64,000 bases of DNA from Branchiostoma floridae. Taxonomy: Eukaryota > Chordata > Leptocardii > Amphioxiformes > Branchiostomatidae. Shown here one piece after another: positions 46,701 to 58,203 of this stretch. The notes below the pieces were generated by a model. That model was not told where the DNA came from and searched no databases. It worked only from the letters and a program-made list of their open reading frames with translations. The DNA lies in contig NC_049992.1 in the NCBI RefSeq assembly GCF_000003815.2, positions 8,430,920 through 8,494,919 of the forward strand, in the 5' to 3' direction. Made by a program: the position numbers and the translations under genes. Position 1 is the first letter of the stretch. Each line of letters starts with the position of its first letter.

Positions 46701-49700
46701 AGTGTCAGCTGCTGAAAACAGGAACAGACTTTACACATCTAGATTTTGGACATGAATTGTGTGTTGATTAGGCATTGTGTGTTGAAGGTAGCATGCATAG
46801 TCCATTGGTTAGCAGCCCTGCCTCTGGAACTAGAAGTTGTGAGTTGGATTCTGGCTGTGTTGCTCACCCAACATGCATGCTAAAGGCAAGGGGTGCAGTC
46901 ACATTAAGCCGTTGTCCACTGTTCGTTGTGCTTGTCAAAAAGAGTTTGTTTGTTTGAACCTTTGTTTATTCAGAGCTACGGAAATTTCCCCTGTACAGTG
47001 AACCTGTAAATACTGTACTGTACTGTCACAACCAGTGGAAGAAGAGTTCTTAAGTGAGCTAAACTGGTTCGAGATTACTTTCACTAGCTAGTATGTGTCT
47101 CAGCCTCCAACTCATGGCTCCTGTACTGTTTCTGTTGTTTCTTCCCCAGAAGAAAAAGTTCGCTGTCGTCGGTCAGCTCTGCCTCCTCTGCATTCCGAAC
47201 CCTGCAGAGTAACCAGGAGGGTGAGGCCATCCAGCCCCAGGGTGGGGCGCTCAAACGGCCGGCACTCAGGCAGAGGTGGGAGGACAACCCTGAGGTAGGT
47301 CAGGGGGTAGGGCTCAAAATTGAGAGAGAGAGTACTGGTTAATTTAGAAAAATTGAGGGGGAAAAATAACTAGTGTTCCTATGGCCAGGGGCCACCAGGA
47401 GGGCAGTCTAAAGAACTGTACATGAATATGGCTGTGAACCTAAAAATCTGGTATTGGTATAGGTACTGGTCATACTAGTACAGAGGTTTAGGTACAAGTC
47501 CAGACCTGTACCTGTACTTGAACAAAGCTCCCTGCCTGAGATATTTGTTGCATATTAGTTATGCTTATGTGTCACTTAAGAAGTCATGTTTGATGTGAAG
47601 CCGCATTGCACTACTAGCTAACAAAAAAGCGTCACGCTTTGGCCACAGCCTTAGGTTTGACCGCTCTCTTGAATACCCTTTACATAATTCTTTAAGACTC
47701 AGACAGAAGACAAGTGATGCCCCAATCCTAAGTGTCAGTTCAATGCCCAGAAGTTGTCTTTTTAGCCTTTTACTAAGAAAACTTGTGGGAATAAATGGAA
47801 TGTTTTTCCTGCACAGGTGTTGAAGAGAGTGAGGAATGGTGCGGGCAGTCCTGCCGGCTCAGCCAGGAATGCCTTCAACAGTTCCTTCAACTCCTTCCGC
47901 CGCGGACAGGACAAGCTCCGAGGGAAGCGTAAGATGCACGGTTCCCAGAACACCTCCCCTGCCTCGTCCAGGGTCAGCACCGCGGGGTCTGTAACACCCT
48001 CCGATAGGAACACACCGGACGCCAAGAAAGTCAAGTAAGTACAAGCATGTGTGCTTGTGTGTGAAGATTGAAAAGATTCTAAATTAGTAATCTATTATTC
48101 TTCATTTTTTTATGAGAAGCACGGTACACAGAGACATAGATATATTGGTGCTGCATGTAAATACAATAACTTACTACAGCACCACAGAAAATGTACCAAA
48201 CATTTGACAAACTGAAACCTAGGCAAATTCCAGAAAGATTCCATTTTGTATGCTTAGACTGTATCTTTCATGTCATGGGAAATAAGTGTTTTGTATGACT
48301 TTGGGGACTTATGACTTTGAAATTCTCATAAATCTTTGCTAATGAAATGCATTGAAAGAACTGATGGTTGTCCGCTGACAAATGTTAGAATTTGTGGTCT
48401 TGAATGTACAGCATGAAAGAAAAGTTTAGTCCATAGAGAATTTCAGAAAGTTACACTGTTAACATTGTGTAAGGGAATGTGTTACTGGATGATAATGAAG
48501 TTTGTTTTGCAGGGGTTCCAGCCCACCCAGCGAGGCAGACAGTGTGCAGGACGAGTCGTCCTCATCAGCTGTGGACTCAAAACCTGCAGACACGGGGAGA
48601 CCTGCCACCCAGGAGGGGGCAGCTGTGCAGAGGGGGGGTCCTGCCAGGAGGAGGGGTGTCCTACAACTTCAACATGAGGGGCCCAAACTGGTAGGATCTT
48701 TTCCTGTTTTTTGTTTTTTTTACATGAATACCTGGTAGAATGGGCCTAGTAGTTCTGCTAGTAGACATAGGATTGGGAGGTTAAGGATTTGGTTCCTTGC
48801 AGCACTGGGCCCGAAGTTATGTCCTTGGTAAAAGTTCACAAGTTTCCTCAATGTTGACTTTGCGTTGCATGGAAGGATAGGGATGAACTGCAAGATCTTT
48901 GTCCCTGGACATTGATTTTTTTTGTGATTCATAGCCTTTAATGTAAGTGGTGTAAATGTGTAGTAGAAGTGATGTATCTGTCAGCCTCCTAACAGCATGA
49001 CCTTGAACTGCAGAGGCAGTTTGGTTACTGTCTTCTTACCAACATCTGCTTGGTTAGTACTTATGGATTCTATTGCCTCTCACGCCAGTGCAAGACAGTG
49101 GATAATAATCCACTGCCGCTACATTATCTAAACATTTACCTTTATGATTATACAGAAGACAAATTCCTAGTTTAGAGTAACCACGGTTTTGTACATCTGT
49201 ATGAAAACTCCTTGCTGTCCTTCAACAGCCACCCCCTGGCCCTGACCCGGGCTTCGAGGTGACGAGAGAAATCTACGAGGAGGACCGGCGCCGGAAGGTG
49301 GAGCGCGTGAAGAGAGTCCTGCAGTCCGTAGTGGGCGAGGAACAGGCCGCCAGTGCAGCTCCGACTTCAACAGCCTCAACCGGCCTGTTCACTGCACCGA
49401 CCAAGCCTCTTCCCTCCAAACTAGACACTGGGGCAACTCTGACTAGGCAGAGTGCAGGTCTACTGATGTCAGCCTCCAACCCAGCTCTTTCTCTTAATGC
49501 TTCGGGTGTGTGATCAGAGCTATTCTTTAGGTCTCACCAATTTAATTTGTTGAGTGGGTCCACGGATTTTTAAAAAAATACGCTTAACTGGAAAAGCATT
49601 ATGAAAACAAAGCCAGAGGACCAGGTGTATGCTTTGATTTGGACATTGTCATATTCAATTTTGCAGTTTTGATGTCCACTTGCTATATTTTCACTTTAAA

Positions 49701-52700
49701 AATCTGTGAACCAACAAATTGAATTATAGTGGCCTTAGTGTTAGTTTCTAGTTGAAAGCATATTGAATCCAAGAGTTCATTGAATACAACGTAGACTTAC
49801 TCCATTCAAGTAAGCTGTCCTTTTCTTGCATCGTGGTTAAATATACGTAAAATTGGTGTGTAATTATTTAGCTATTGTTTTGTATCAATTTTAGACAAAG
49901 TTACGCATAAGCTGTAAGGTTTCAGACTACAGTATTCCCTGTTTTCTTTTTCATTGGTAAAATGGTTTGCCATAACTTAACAAGTATAAATTTTCTGCTG
50001 TACAAAAATTCTAAATTTTGTTGTCTTTCCTTACAGGTCTTGATCTTGCGACAAGTTTAAAACCCAAACCTGCAGGTGGCATCTCATCCGCTGCTTCCAG
50101 TTTGCTGACACCAGCAGTATCTTCAGCATCTGCAGCTGTAAGCACAGCCGGACTCGCCTCCACTGTGTTAGGAAAACCGACAGAAACAGTCAAACCTCAA
50201 AGTAGCCTCCTGCTCAACACTACTTCTACAGCTCCCACTATACTACCCACAGCAGCACCATTGACAATAGGGAATTCTATTACAGCTGCAGGAAAACCTG
50301 CAGCAACGACTGCAGCCGCAACCAACTTTGCTGCAGCAGCTCAACCTACGGGCACGGCTTCGTTTAGTTTTGGCAATCCCGCGGCTACAAACAAGGCTAC
50401 GCTGGCACAGGCAGCCACAGTGTCCGTGCCAACCACGGCACCGCCACCCTACAACTTTGGTTCCATCACACAGGGAACAGCAACCTCCACAGCAGCGACC
50501 ACCAGTGGAGCGTTGCCGTCCGCTCCAATCGTTTCCACAGGCACTAGCATCAACATCTCAGCAGCCTCGGGATCAAAGCCGGATACTGGTGGACAAAAGA
50601 CAGCCTTCCCTTCCATCTTCGGTCCTCCTGCAAGCAGCACTGCGTCTGTACCATCCACGAATGCTTCAACCTCCCAGCTTAGCTCCGCAGGAATATTCAG
50701 CTTTGGAAACCCAAGTTCTGCTGTTAACTCAAAGCGAGAGGCAAGCACCACGAGCTCCACTACAGGAGGGATCAATGCAGGGTCTTTGTCTGGTCCCTCT
50801 ACAGGTGGTTTTTCATTCAGTGCAAATACAGGTGCAACGTCCCAAGCAGCTTCAACAAAGGGCACTGCTTTCAGCTTCACAACTGGGGCAACGTCGACGT
50901 CAGGATTTGGAACTGGAATAAGTACGACAGGAGGTTTGAACGTGGCGACAACACAAGCCAACAGCAATCCCACACAGACTGGTTTGTTTGCATTTGGTGG
51001 TGCGCCAAGCTCTAGTACAGCCAAACCAGCTGCACCTAGCAGTGCAGGGTTCAGCTTTGGAAGCACACAGCCAGCAACCACGTCAGCAACTACGTTAGCT
51101 GCGGGTTTCTCCTTCAGTGCAGCTACAAGTTCTGCACCTGCTGCAACTTCAACTGGCACAGGAATTTTCAATTTGTCTGGGAAGACCACCACCCAATCAT
51201 CTTTGCCAGCATTTGGACAGGCGGCCACTACAGCCGCTCCTGCGTTTGGACAGACCACGACTGGCACAGCTTCATTTGGACAGCCAGCGACGACAACAGC
51301 AGCTGGTTCAGCTGGCTTCTCATTCGGACAGGCCACAAAACCATCTGCAACCGCCACGCCATTTAGCTTCGGTGCTGCTCCCAAACCCGCAGCCACAACA
51401 TCATCTGGGCTTGGGTTTGGCTCCACCATGTCAGCAACAACAACAGCTGGCTTTTCTTTTAGCGCAACAACAACTACAACCGCAGCGACAGGCAGTACAC
51501 TGAACGCCTTTGGAGCTACAAAAACGAGCAGTACAAGCAACGGGCCTTTTGGCGGAAGCCAAGCAACGCCATTCCAGTTTGGAACAGCAAGCACGCAGGC
51601 GTCCTCAACGTTCTCATTTGGACCGAAAACAGACAGTAGTACGCCGGCATTTGGCACAAGTACAACGACGGCTGCCCCAGCTTTTGGTGCAAGTACAACG
51701 GCGGCCCCAGCATTCGGCGCAAGCACTACAACAGCTCCAGCTTTTGGCGCAAGTACCACAACAGCTCCAGCATTCGGTGGAAGCACAGCACCAGCATTTG
51801 GAGCCAGTACCAGTACTACACCAGCATTTGGCAGCACAAGCCAACCGGCTGCTCCTGCTTTTGGTGCGTCTTCTTCCACGCAAAACCCCTTTGGAGCAAC
51901 TCAGAATTCATTCGGCGGCACTCAAAATGCCTTTGGAACCTCCCCGGCGAATTCGGCTCCTGTTGGAATGACAACACAGCCAGCATTTGGACAATCAAGC
52001 ACAGGGACCTTCGGTACAGCTGCCACAGGTACTCCAACCTTTGGAGCACCTTCGACGCAGAACGCATTTGGAGCCACGGCCGCGACAAACGCCTTTGGGA
52101 CATCATCTGGATTCGGTGCACCAGCGACAACGACAGCATCTACAGCAGGGTTTAATTTCGGACCTGCAGCACAGCCTAGTGGGTTTGGTGAGTGTTATTA
52201 TCCTATCCTAAGCTATTGTCCAAAGTTCTGCAAATCAAAAGTTACATGTACATCATGTAATGCAGGACTGTAAATCACTAAATGCAGCAATGTTTGTGGT
52301 GGCTTAAAGTTCATGGTTTTTACGATAACTGCAAACAGCCACCAAAATTTTTGTTCCTATTACTGTGCAGTGCACACTATACTGTATCGCGTAAGCAAAA
52401 TCACAGTTAACGCTCCATTTTCTCCCTACATCTCTGCAAACTTAAATTTTGCAGTACATCATGCAATTGTAGGTTCACTTAATATTGTTCTGTATACATG
52501 TAGTCCAAATTGTCAAAACATTTCTCACTGTCAAATACACTTATTGGCTATGAAGATACAAAGGCATTAGTACATATATATTGCATGCTGTTATAGATTT
52601 TTCATTTGTGACTGCAGGTACCCCCCAACAGTCGTCGGGAGTTTTCAAATTTGGGCAGACGAACACACCAGAGAAGCCTGCCTTTGTAGCCCAACCTCCT

Positions 52701-53408
52701 GGAACACCTACACCTTCATTCAACTTTGCAGCAGGTAATATACAATAAGTATGGCTTCTAGTTTCAAAATATCTTGTCAGCAGAAATATCCAAAGCAGGA
52801 AACTTTACATTCATTATGTAAACTTTAGTACATAACAACTTGAATAACATACATGTGTAGTATAGGAACAGTGTTTACAAGGGTTTGCACTTTCAAACAT
52901 TTGACCAATTGTGATAAACGTATAAACAAATAGGTAACTAAAATATCGCTCCAGCATTTACATGGCATTGTTGAGATGGTTTAGAAACAGTAGTTTTTTT
53001 CAGTAAAAGAATGGTGATAACCCTAGTATCAGATGGAAAGTTTACCTTAAGATACGTTGATAAGGAAAGATAACAGATGTTATGAATATCTGAAACGTCT
53101 GACCGTTTCCAAAATCATACTCAGTTGCTTGAGTCATCCCCAGTTGCTTGAGCAATTGCCATTTGGCATATCATACTACCTGGATGTCTAACCTTCATCG
53201 ACATCGGATGTCTAACGTTCTTTTGCCAGGTACCCCAGCTGGCACCCCCACGTTTGGTACCCCCGCCCAGCCCAACTTCGGCGCCTTCACCCCCGGTACG
53301 CCGGGAACACCAGGCGGCTTCTCCATCGGATCTGCGCAGTCCTCCGCAGTGACGGGATCACGGACCAGGGACCGCCTGAGGGCCAAACGCAGAGGAAACA
53401 AGAGATAG
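43756..53408 (+). CDS. POM121: POM121-like nuclear pore membrane protein
   Basis: This is a pore-membrane nucleoporin that anchors the nuclear pore complex and helps interphase pore assembly. Exons: 43756-44165, 45206-45301, 45981-46148, 46572-46697, 47150-47294, 47817-48034, 48513-48690, 49229-49505, 50037-52187, 52618-52734 and 53230-53408 (TAG), about 1354 residues with phases agreeing. Residues 10-45 form one hydrophobic membrane segment (FGLFYFLLLLAGLAGAAVAG). Then come RRYPTHQAQY and SPVTVKIAAPPP, blocks conserved with vertebrate POM121, basic clusters RQRRKRSRT and KRRRKSS (likely NLS), and RRRGVLQLQHEGPKLPPPG. A very large exon of 2151 bp encodes about 50 FG motifs with Ser/Thr/Ala-rich spacers. 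The end FSIGSA...RDRLRAKRRGNKR parallels the vertebrate C-terminus. The start is the first in-frame ATG after an AAGATGGCG motif. Confidence 0.93.
45515..45690 (-). mobile_element. Decayed SINE body
   Basis: On the - strand ATATCAAAGACTTGAAAATG, GGTACATACT, GCTTTCTATACT and GAAAGAGTATTGGGG follow the body seen at 13446-13680 and 61556-61770. The head cannot be recognised. Confidence 0.55.
46173..46251. mobile_element. 79-bp GGGCTTGAAA MITE
   Basis: The ends are CAGGGCTTGAAATAC and the inverse of CAGGGCTCGAAAT, with GGGTGCATGTGCACC inside. A minimal copy of the family at 36203-37850. It starts 25 bases after a POM121 donor. Confidence 0.8.
46785..46960 (+). mobile_element. tRNA-derived SINE
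   Basis: TAGTCCATTGGTTAGCAGCC (A-box region) and TTGTGAGTTGGATTCTGG (B-box region) are spaced as in a tRNA. The tail ends in GTTTGTTTGTTTG. POM121 intron. Confidence 0.75.
49530..49734. mobile_element. Harbinger-type MITE, 205 bp
   Basis: GGTCTCACCAATTTAATTTG at the left and the inverse of GGCCACTATAATTCAATTTG at the right, with GTTGAGT/GTTGGTTC and CGGATTTTT next. TTA flanks both ends. Short relative of the element at 22882-24078. It starts 25 bases past a POM121 donor. Confidence 0.85.
51640..51850 (+). repeat. In-frame 30-bp minisatellite coding FG repeats
   Basis: About six units of roughly 30 bases code for APAFGASTTT-like decapeptides within the large POM121 exon. Unit length is kept a multiple of three. 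Synonymous and a few non-synonymous differences separate the units. Confidence 0.85.
52270..52455 (+). mobile_element. Degenerate 'TTTCGCGGTGG' MITE
   Basis: CTAAATGCAGCAATGTTTGT, GTGGCTTAAAGTTCATGG, CGCTCCATTTTCTCCCTAC and ATCTCTGCAAACTTAAATTT follow the order of the MITE at 13959-14166 but have lost most CpGs. POM121 intron. Confidence 0.65.
53080..53215. mobile_element. Half copy of the GTAACTC foldback repeat
   Basis: TGAAACGTCTGACCGTTTCC and AAAATCATACTCAGTTGCTT plus a tail CATACTACCTGGATGTCTAA match the copies near 7776-7926 and 8372-8545. The acceptor of the last POM121 exon lies 14 bases beyond. Confidence 0.75.
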
Positions 53409-55264
53409 ACGTAACACGTGATTGGACAACGTACCTGCATCCGCAGGTACATGTAGCTATTACTTCTACACCAATACTCCTCTTTGTACATTATGCTTAT
53501 GTTGCAAGATAGCCATTTATTGCAGTAACCATTGAATTGCTTATCATGAATAGGAACTGCAATGATTAGTTAACTGCAGATGAATATGTGATTCTACTGC
53601 ATCACTTTTTGTGGCTGCAAGCTAAAAGAAATCGCAGTGTCATGCTTTTTGCTAATTTTCCATTTCAGCTTGGTTTGGTAGACACAGCAATACTGATTTA
53701 TACACCATAAGACTGGTACTAGGGGTGATTCCTTGGACTTTAAAAAACTGATGAAAGGTTCTGCCATAGTAGGTAAAAGGCAGTGTTGAAAAGAACCAAT
53801 AATTAAGGATAATCATGTTCCATCAGCAAAGACTGAGAAAAACATACAAAGCTGAAAGTTTAAGAACTTTTGGTAGAATGGTATTGACATCTAGAATAGT
53901 ATTCACATCTTAGAAAATGTCCCTTGTTGCGAGTCCTTGTAGCCTCTATTTTATTCAATTACTTTTCATTAAATACTTCAGTGACTAATTTGTTACTACA
54001 TACTAGGCATGCAAGACTGCAATGGCATCTTATCGGGTAACAAACAACTCTGAAATTTTTCTTGTTTCTAGGCTTTGGTAAAATATGAGTACAGACAACA
54101 TTTAAGATCAGGTCAGGACATATACAGCTGATATATCACATATTTGTTGTTCTTCATATTTTTAAGTTTTTTGGGGGGAATTAGACATAATGGAAATATG
54201 CCAGATTCCCAATATTTTGAAAGAAAAGTCTCTTGTAGACTCTTGTAATATTATGCTGAACTGGCCTGCTACGTGAACAAGGGACATCCTGTTAAATATA
54301 ATTTTGTTCAATGCATATTGAAAAGTTGACATCTATTGTATGCCCACACTACTATCCTGCCTATAGTATAGGTGTCTACAGTGGCAGGAAAAAGTTTGCA
54401 ATATTTTATATGTAATTCTGCCATTGATGTAACATGTTAACATGAACCTAGAGAGGGTGAGGCCAAATAACAAGAAAAAAGTGCCTTTAATGATAGGTAT
54501 GATTCATAATACGTATCTGATTAAGCTCCTGTCTGGACATGATGCTCAATCAACAAATTTTCTCCAAAAAGAAAGAATGTAAAGATAAACCTGTTTTTAA
54601 GGTGTACTCCAGGCTGCACCCCTGTCTAGGTTTTAGTTTGGGTTGTGCCATGTGTAGTACTAGTAGTAGGGTGCCCATTGTTGGTACTGTGGTTGGTTGA
54701 TAACACAGTTGCCATGTAAGGCTGATTGATCAATTGATTAACACTGTTTAAGGTTAGGTATCGTTAGTTTGTGGGTGTTTTTATGTAACGCGATTTAAGA
54801 TAGCAAACTGTGTTTGGAGGGTGATGTACATACTTCTATCTTAATGGGCAAATTTTCTTGCCATCGAATGTGTGAGTGCGGACAAGTTTGCGAGTTTGAA
54901 TGAAATTCTGCATGTTTTTTCCTGACTGCATGGATACAGTCTGAGGGGGGCTAGGCTGTCCACCAGTGTGTAGGGTCAGGGTTGTTGACATTTTGGTTGT
55001 GGAGTCAAGATAGAATTGTCTGTTTCAGGTTCATATCCATGAAATATTTGCTGCAGTTTTACTTTTTTTATTGCCTCATCACCGTAAAACTATTACACTC
55101 ACAAGGTGAACTTTAAACACAGGAAAAATCCCCATGAAAAAGAATGAAATTTTGTGGTCTAAGAAAATCTCTTAAAGTATAGAGGTTAGTTTCACGAGTT
55201 CCTTTTTTAGATTCAGCACCTCCATGCTAGATTACTTTATTATCTGTATGACTTCAGTCTTGAT

Positions 55265-55667
55265 TAGGGCTGGGTACCGGTACAGAAAATTCAGGTCCGG
55301 TTCAGGTCCAGAGGATCAGGTCCAGGTCCGGACCTGAACCTGGACCTGATTCATTATGACTCATGCCAATGGTCCATTTCACTGCAAAGAAATCTGTTTG
55401 GTGAAGTATTCGACTCAAACTGGCGTTTTAAAATCCAACAACGATAACTACACCTGTATGATTGACTGTAAAACTTGGTAGAAATGACTATAAAATCTTC
55501 TCTACTTCACTCTTGTTATTTTCTTCTACCTGCAAGCGCCAAAATGTGTGAATACCTGATCAAATGATCTGTTAATTTTCTAATAGGTCCAACATCCGGT
55601 CCACCTATTTTTTTTAGGTCCGGTTTTTCTGGACCGGTCCAATAAGAAAAACAGATACCCAGCCCTA
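55265..55667. mobile_element. hAT-type MITE, 403 bp, perfect 8-bp TSD
   Basis: The ends TAGGGCTGGGTACC and the inverse of TAGGGCTGGGTATC are flanked by GTCTTGAT on both sides (55257-55264 and 55668-55675). Subterminal arrays are AGGTCCGG and CAGGTCC. Same size and layout as 14342-14746, but the subterminal motif is GGTCC-based. The intact TSD suggests a younger insertion. Confidence 0.93.
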
Positions 55668-56715
55668 GTCTTGATACATTACCTTAGGACTAACTTGTAA
55701 AAGGCTCAGGAATTTCATCATGAAAAAACGTAGCTTGTTCAGTTGCCGAGAGTCAATGGGACTTCGTAGTGGGAATGTGTTGTGTGGCCAAATGCTGCTA
55801 TTTCGTTTAACCATTCTTGTTTGCCCATGTGGAAACCTACAGACGTCAGTATGCCTGTGACTGTATGGAATGTATGTAATGGGTTTGACTCCAGTTTGCT
55901 TGGCTATCCAGGTTAGTTTGTACATTTGTGGTTTATCCTTTGTTAGTTCCATTTGTAAAACGTACCATGTCGAGGACCTCCAAGTCCAATGGTAGCTCAT
56001 AAATGAAGCTCCCATGTCACGATGTTCTGGCAGTCACAGATGAATTCAGAACAGGTGTGGAAACTCTTTATAGCCAAAACATTTATTTCATTTTTGGCCA
56101 TACTCCTTCCTTTGTGGCAAAACCTTTGTATGTGAAAGACAGGCTATCTTTCAAACACCAAAGTGCATTTGTACACAGGTATGAGAGCTGTCAATAGTAG
56201 AGCAGTACCGGTAGTCCATTTCGATATGCAGAATGGTGGTAAAGTTTTTATGTTCTACCTATAGTATAAATGTATGAGGCACAAACAATGTGAAGTGTTT
56301 TTAAAAGACTGGTGGATCATCTGCCCCCCTTCGGACTGTTGTAGATTCTTATATTTGGCGTTGCTGTGTGCAAGAAGAAAGTCTTCCCCAAAACTGTGAC
56401 ATATCAAAAAGAGAGGTTATTTATTTTTCTATATGCCCTTCAAGCACAGTATGTTAAGGTTGTATGTACATTCATGTCTAGTCAATGCAAGCATGTGGTA
56501 TTACAAATGTACTATGCCTCAAATGTGATGGTCATTTAGTGAAATAAACATGCAATGTTAACCTGTTAAGCTTTTTTGAAAGTCAGTTAGTCAGTCACTA
56601 TCGGTATTGTATGTAGTGCATGTAATCGTCATATTAATGTTTGAAATAAGGTATGAACATTCAGTATCATTAATATTTGCATTAACAGTTTCATTTTGCA
56701 CTATTTAAGTAATTT

Positions 56716-57243
56716 TATTAGTAGAGGCTACCCTTTAAACCATTTGTCCAGTACTTCACACATGTTTCTCTTACAGTTACACTTAGTATTCCAAACATTA
56801 CAACTGTTTTTGGCAAAGCCTCCAGGGTGGAGGCATAGTTTACCCATTGTATGACTTGTGTATAAAGTGGTAAGTCTGTGAACTGATGTGCAGACATTGC
56901 TGGATGAATGTTGTTCTTGATTTCCAAACTGTACAATTTTTTTCAAGGCATTGTTAACCCATTGTATGACTTCTGTAGCGTAGCAATGATTCTGTAAACA
57001 TGTGCAGACAATACAGGATGAATGTTATTCATTATTTGTGTACAATACTTGAGAAACATTGCAATTTTATTAGTAGAGACTTCAACCATTTGTCCACTAC
57101 TGCACACATCTCTCTTACACTTAGTATTCCAAACAGTATAACTTTTGCAGTGAAGTGATTATTATGAAAACTGATGTGCAGACTATGCTGGATGAATGTT
57201 ATACATGATTTGTGTACGATACTTGTTGAGAAACATTGCAAGG
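56716..57243 (+). repeat. Three diverged direct repeats
   Basis: Units at about 56716, 56945 and 57066 share TTTTATTAGTAGAG, CCATTTGTCCA, CTCTTACA-CTTAGTATTCCAA, AACTGATGTGCAGAC and TGGATGAATGTT in part or in full. They lie between the two poly(A) signals of POM121. Confidence 0.75.
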
Positions 57244-57533
57244 TGCTAGAGCAATCTGTGCTTGGAGGATGGGTATGTGCATTCTGGGCAGGATCTGCCC
57301 CTATATGATAAACTTTCCAAGAAGTGAGAGAGTGAATGTGAGAAACTCTTAAATTATTTGTCCGAATGGTTGACTGATTGGCGTGAAAGCTATAAAAACT
57401 AGAACCTTAGAGGAAGAAAGAAACAAATGTGAGAATTTTTATTTTTGTACCAGTATGAATTCCTCCATTGCCTTCAAGCACAGGTTGTGAGCCTCATTTC
57501 TGAATTTTATAGAGCATAAATATGTGTAGCTGA

Positions 57534-57539
57534 AATAAA
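57534..57539 (+). terminator. Poly(A) signal AATAAA of POM121
   Basis: The hexamer is followed by a GT-rich downstream element within 35 bases. An alternative hexamer lies at 56543-56548. Confidence 0.6.
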
Positions 57540-57921
57540 ATACCATTGTTATCGGATATGTCTTGTGTTTTTCTTGTTTCCTTTTTCTATCGTGAACTTA
57601 CGACCTCTTCACACACTCCATTTTCTCCTTACTGCAAAATTAAATCCTCACTACAAACTTAAAGGGCATTTTAAGTTTACAGTAATGTTATTGGGGCTAT
57701 AGCTTAAGAGATTTGGCCATTTTGGATTCAATCTGCATAGATAACATTTATATCTTTATGAAAATTACATTTTGTACAAGCTAAACTCGGCACAGAACGT
57801 TTCGCATATCAACTTTGGTTGATCATATTTCTGATGTTTCTGCATTATATATCAATCGAAAGCATGTGTGATTCCCTTTCCTATGGTATCAAACACATTG
57901 TTATTGTAAACTCATGAAACG

Positions 57922-58203
57922 AGCACGGGGCCTGCTTACATGAGTGGGTAACCAAAAAAGGGCCCAAATTTCCCTGCTTTCTCAACACTATCGTCCGGTT
58001 GTTATGGCCGCGGGCTGGTGACAATGATTCAACTAATCCTTTTTACTCGTACACGTAACTTTTGGTATACAGAACATCTAACTTTATTTTTAGTACATCT
58101 GAGTACGGGGCCTGCTTACATGAGTGGGTCACCAAAAAAAGTGCCCAAACTTCCCTGCTTCTGCTCAACACTATCGTCTAGTTGTTATGGCCGCGGACTG
58201 GTT
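57922..58203 (+). repeat. Direct repeat, two copies of about 100 bp
   Basis: Copies at 57922-58021 and 58101-58203 share GGGGCCTGCTTACATGAGTG, TTCCCTGCTT, CAACACTATCGTC and GTTGTTATGGCCGCGG. Pitch about 180 bp. Intergenic, function unknown. Confidence 0.85.

Larger units (their letters stand above)
53409..57540 (+). other. POM121 3'UTR and downstream
   Basis: No other gene is visible for 4 kb. Poly(A) signals AATAAA occur at 56543 and 57534; the latter is followed by a GT-rich CTTGTGTTTTTC tract and is the stronger candidate. A hAT MITE and three diverged direct repeats lie inside. Confidence 0.55.

Noticed and set aside
50449-51879. 476-codon open frame on the - strand opposite the large POM121 exon
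   Set aside because: It is the mirror of the FG-repeat exon: alanine/threonine/serine-rich codons on the + strand rarely make stops on the other strand. Its repetitive PNAGAVVVLAP pattern tracks the + strand repeats, and no splice or start context supports it.
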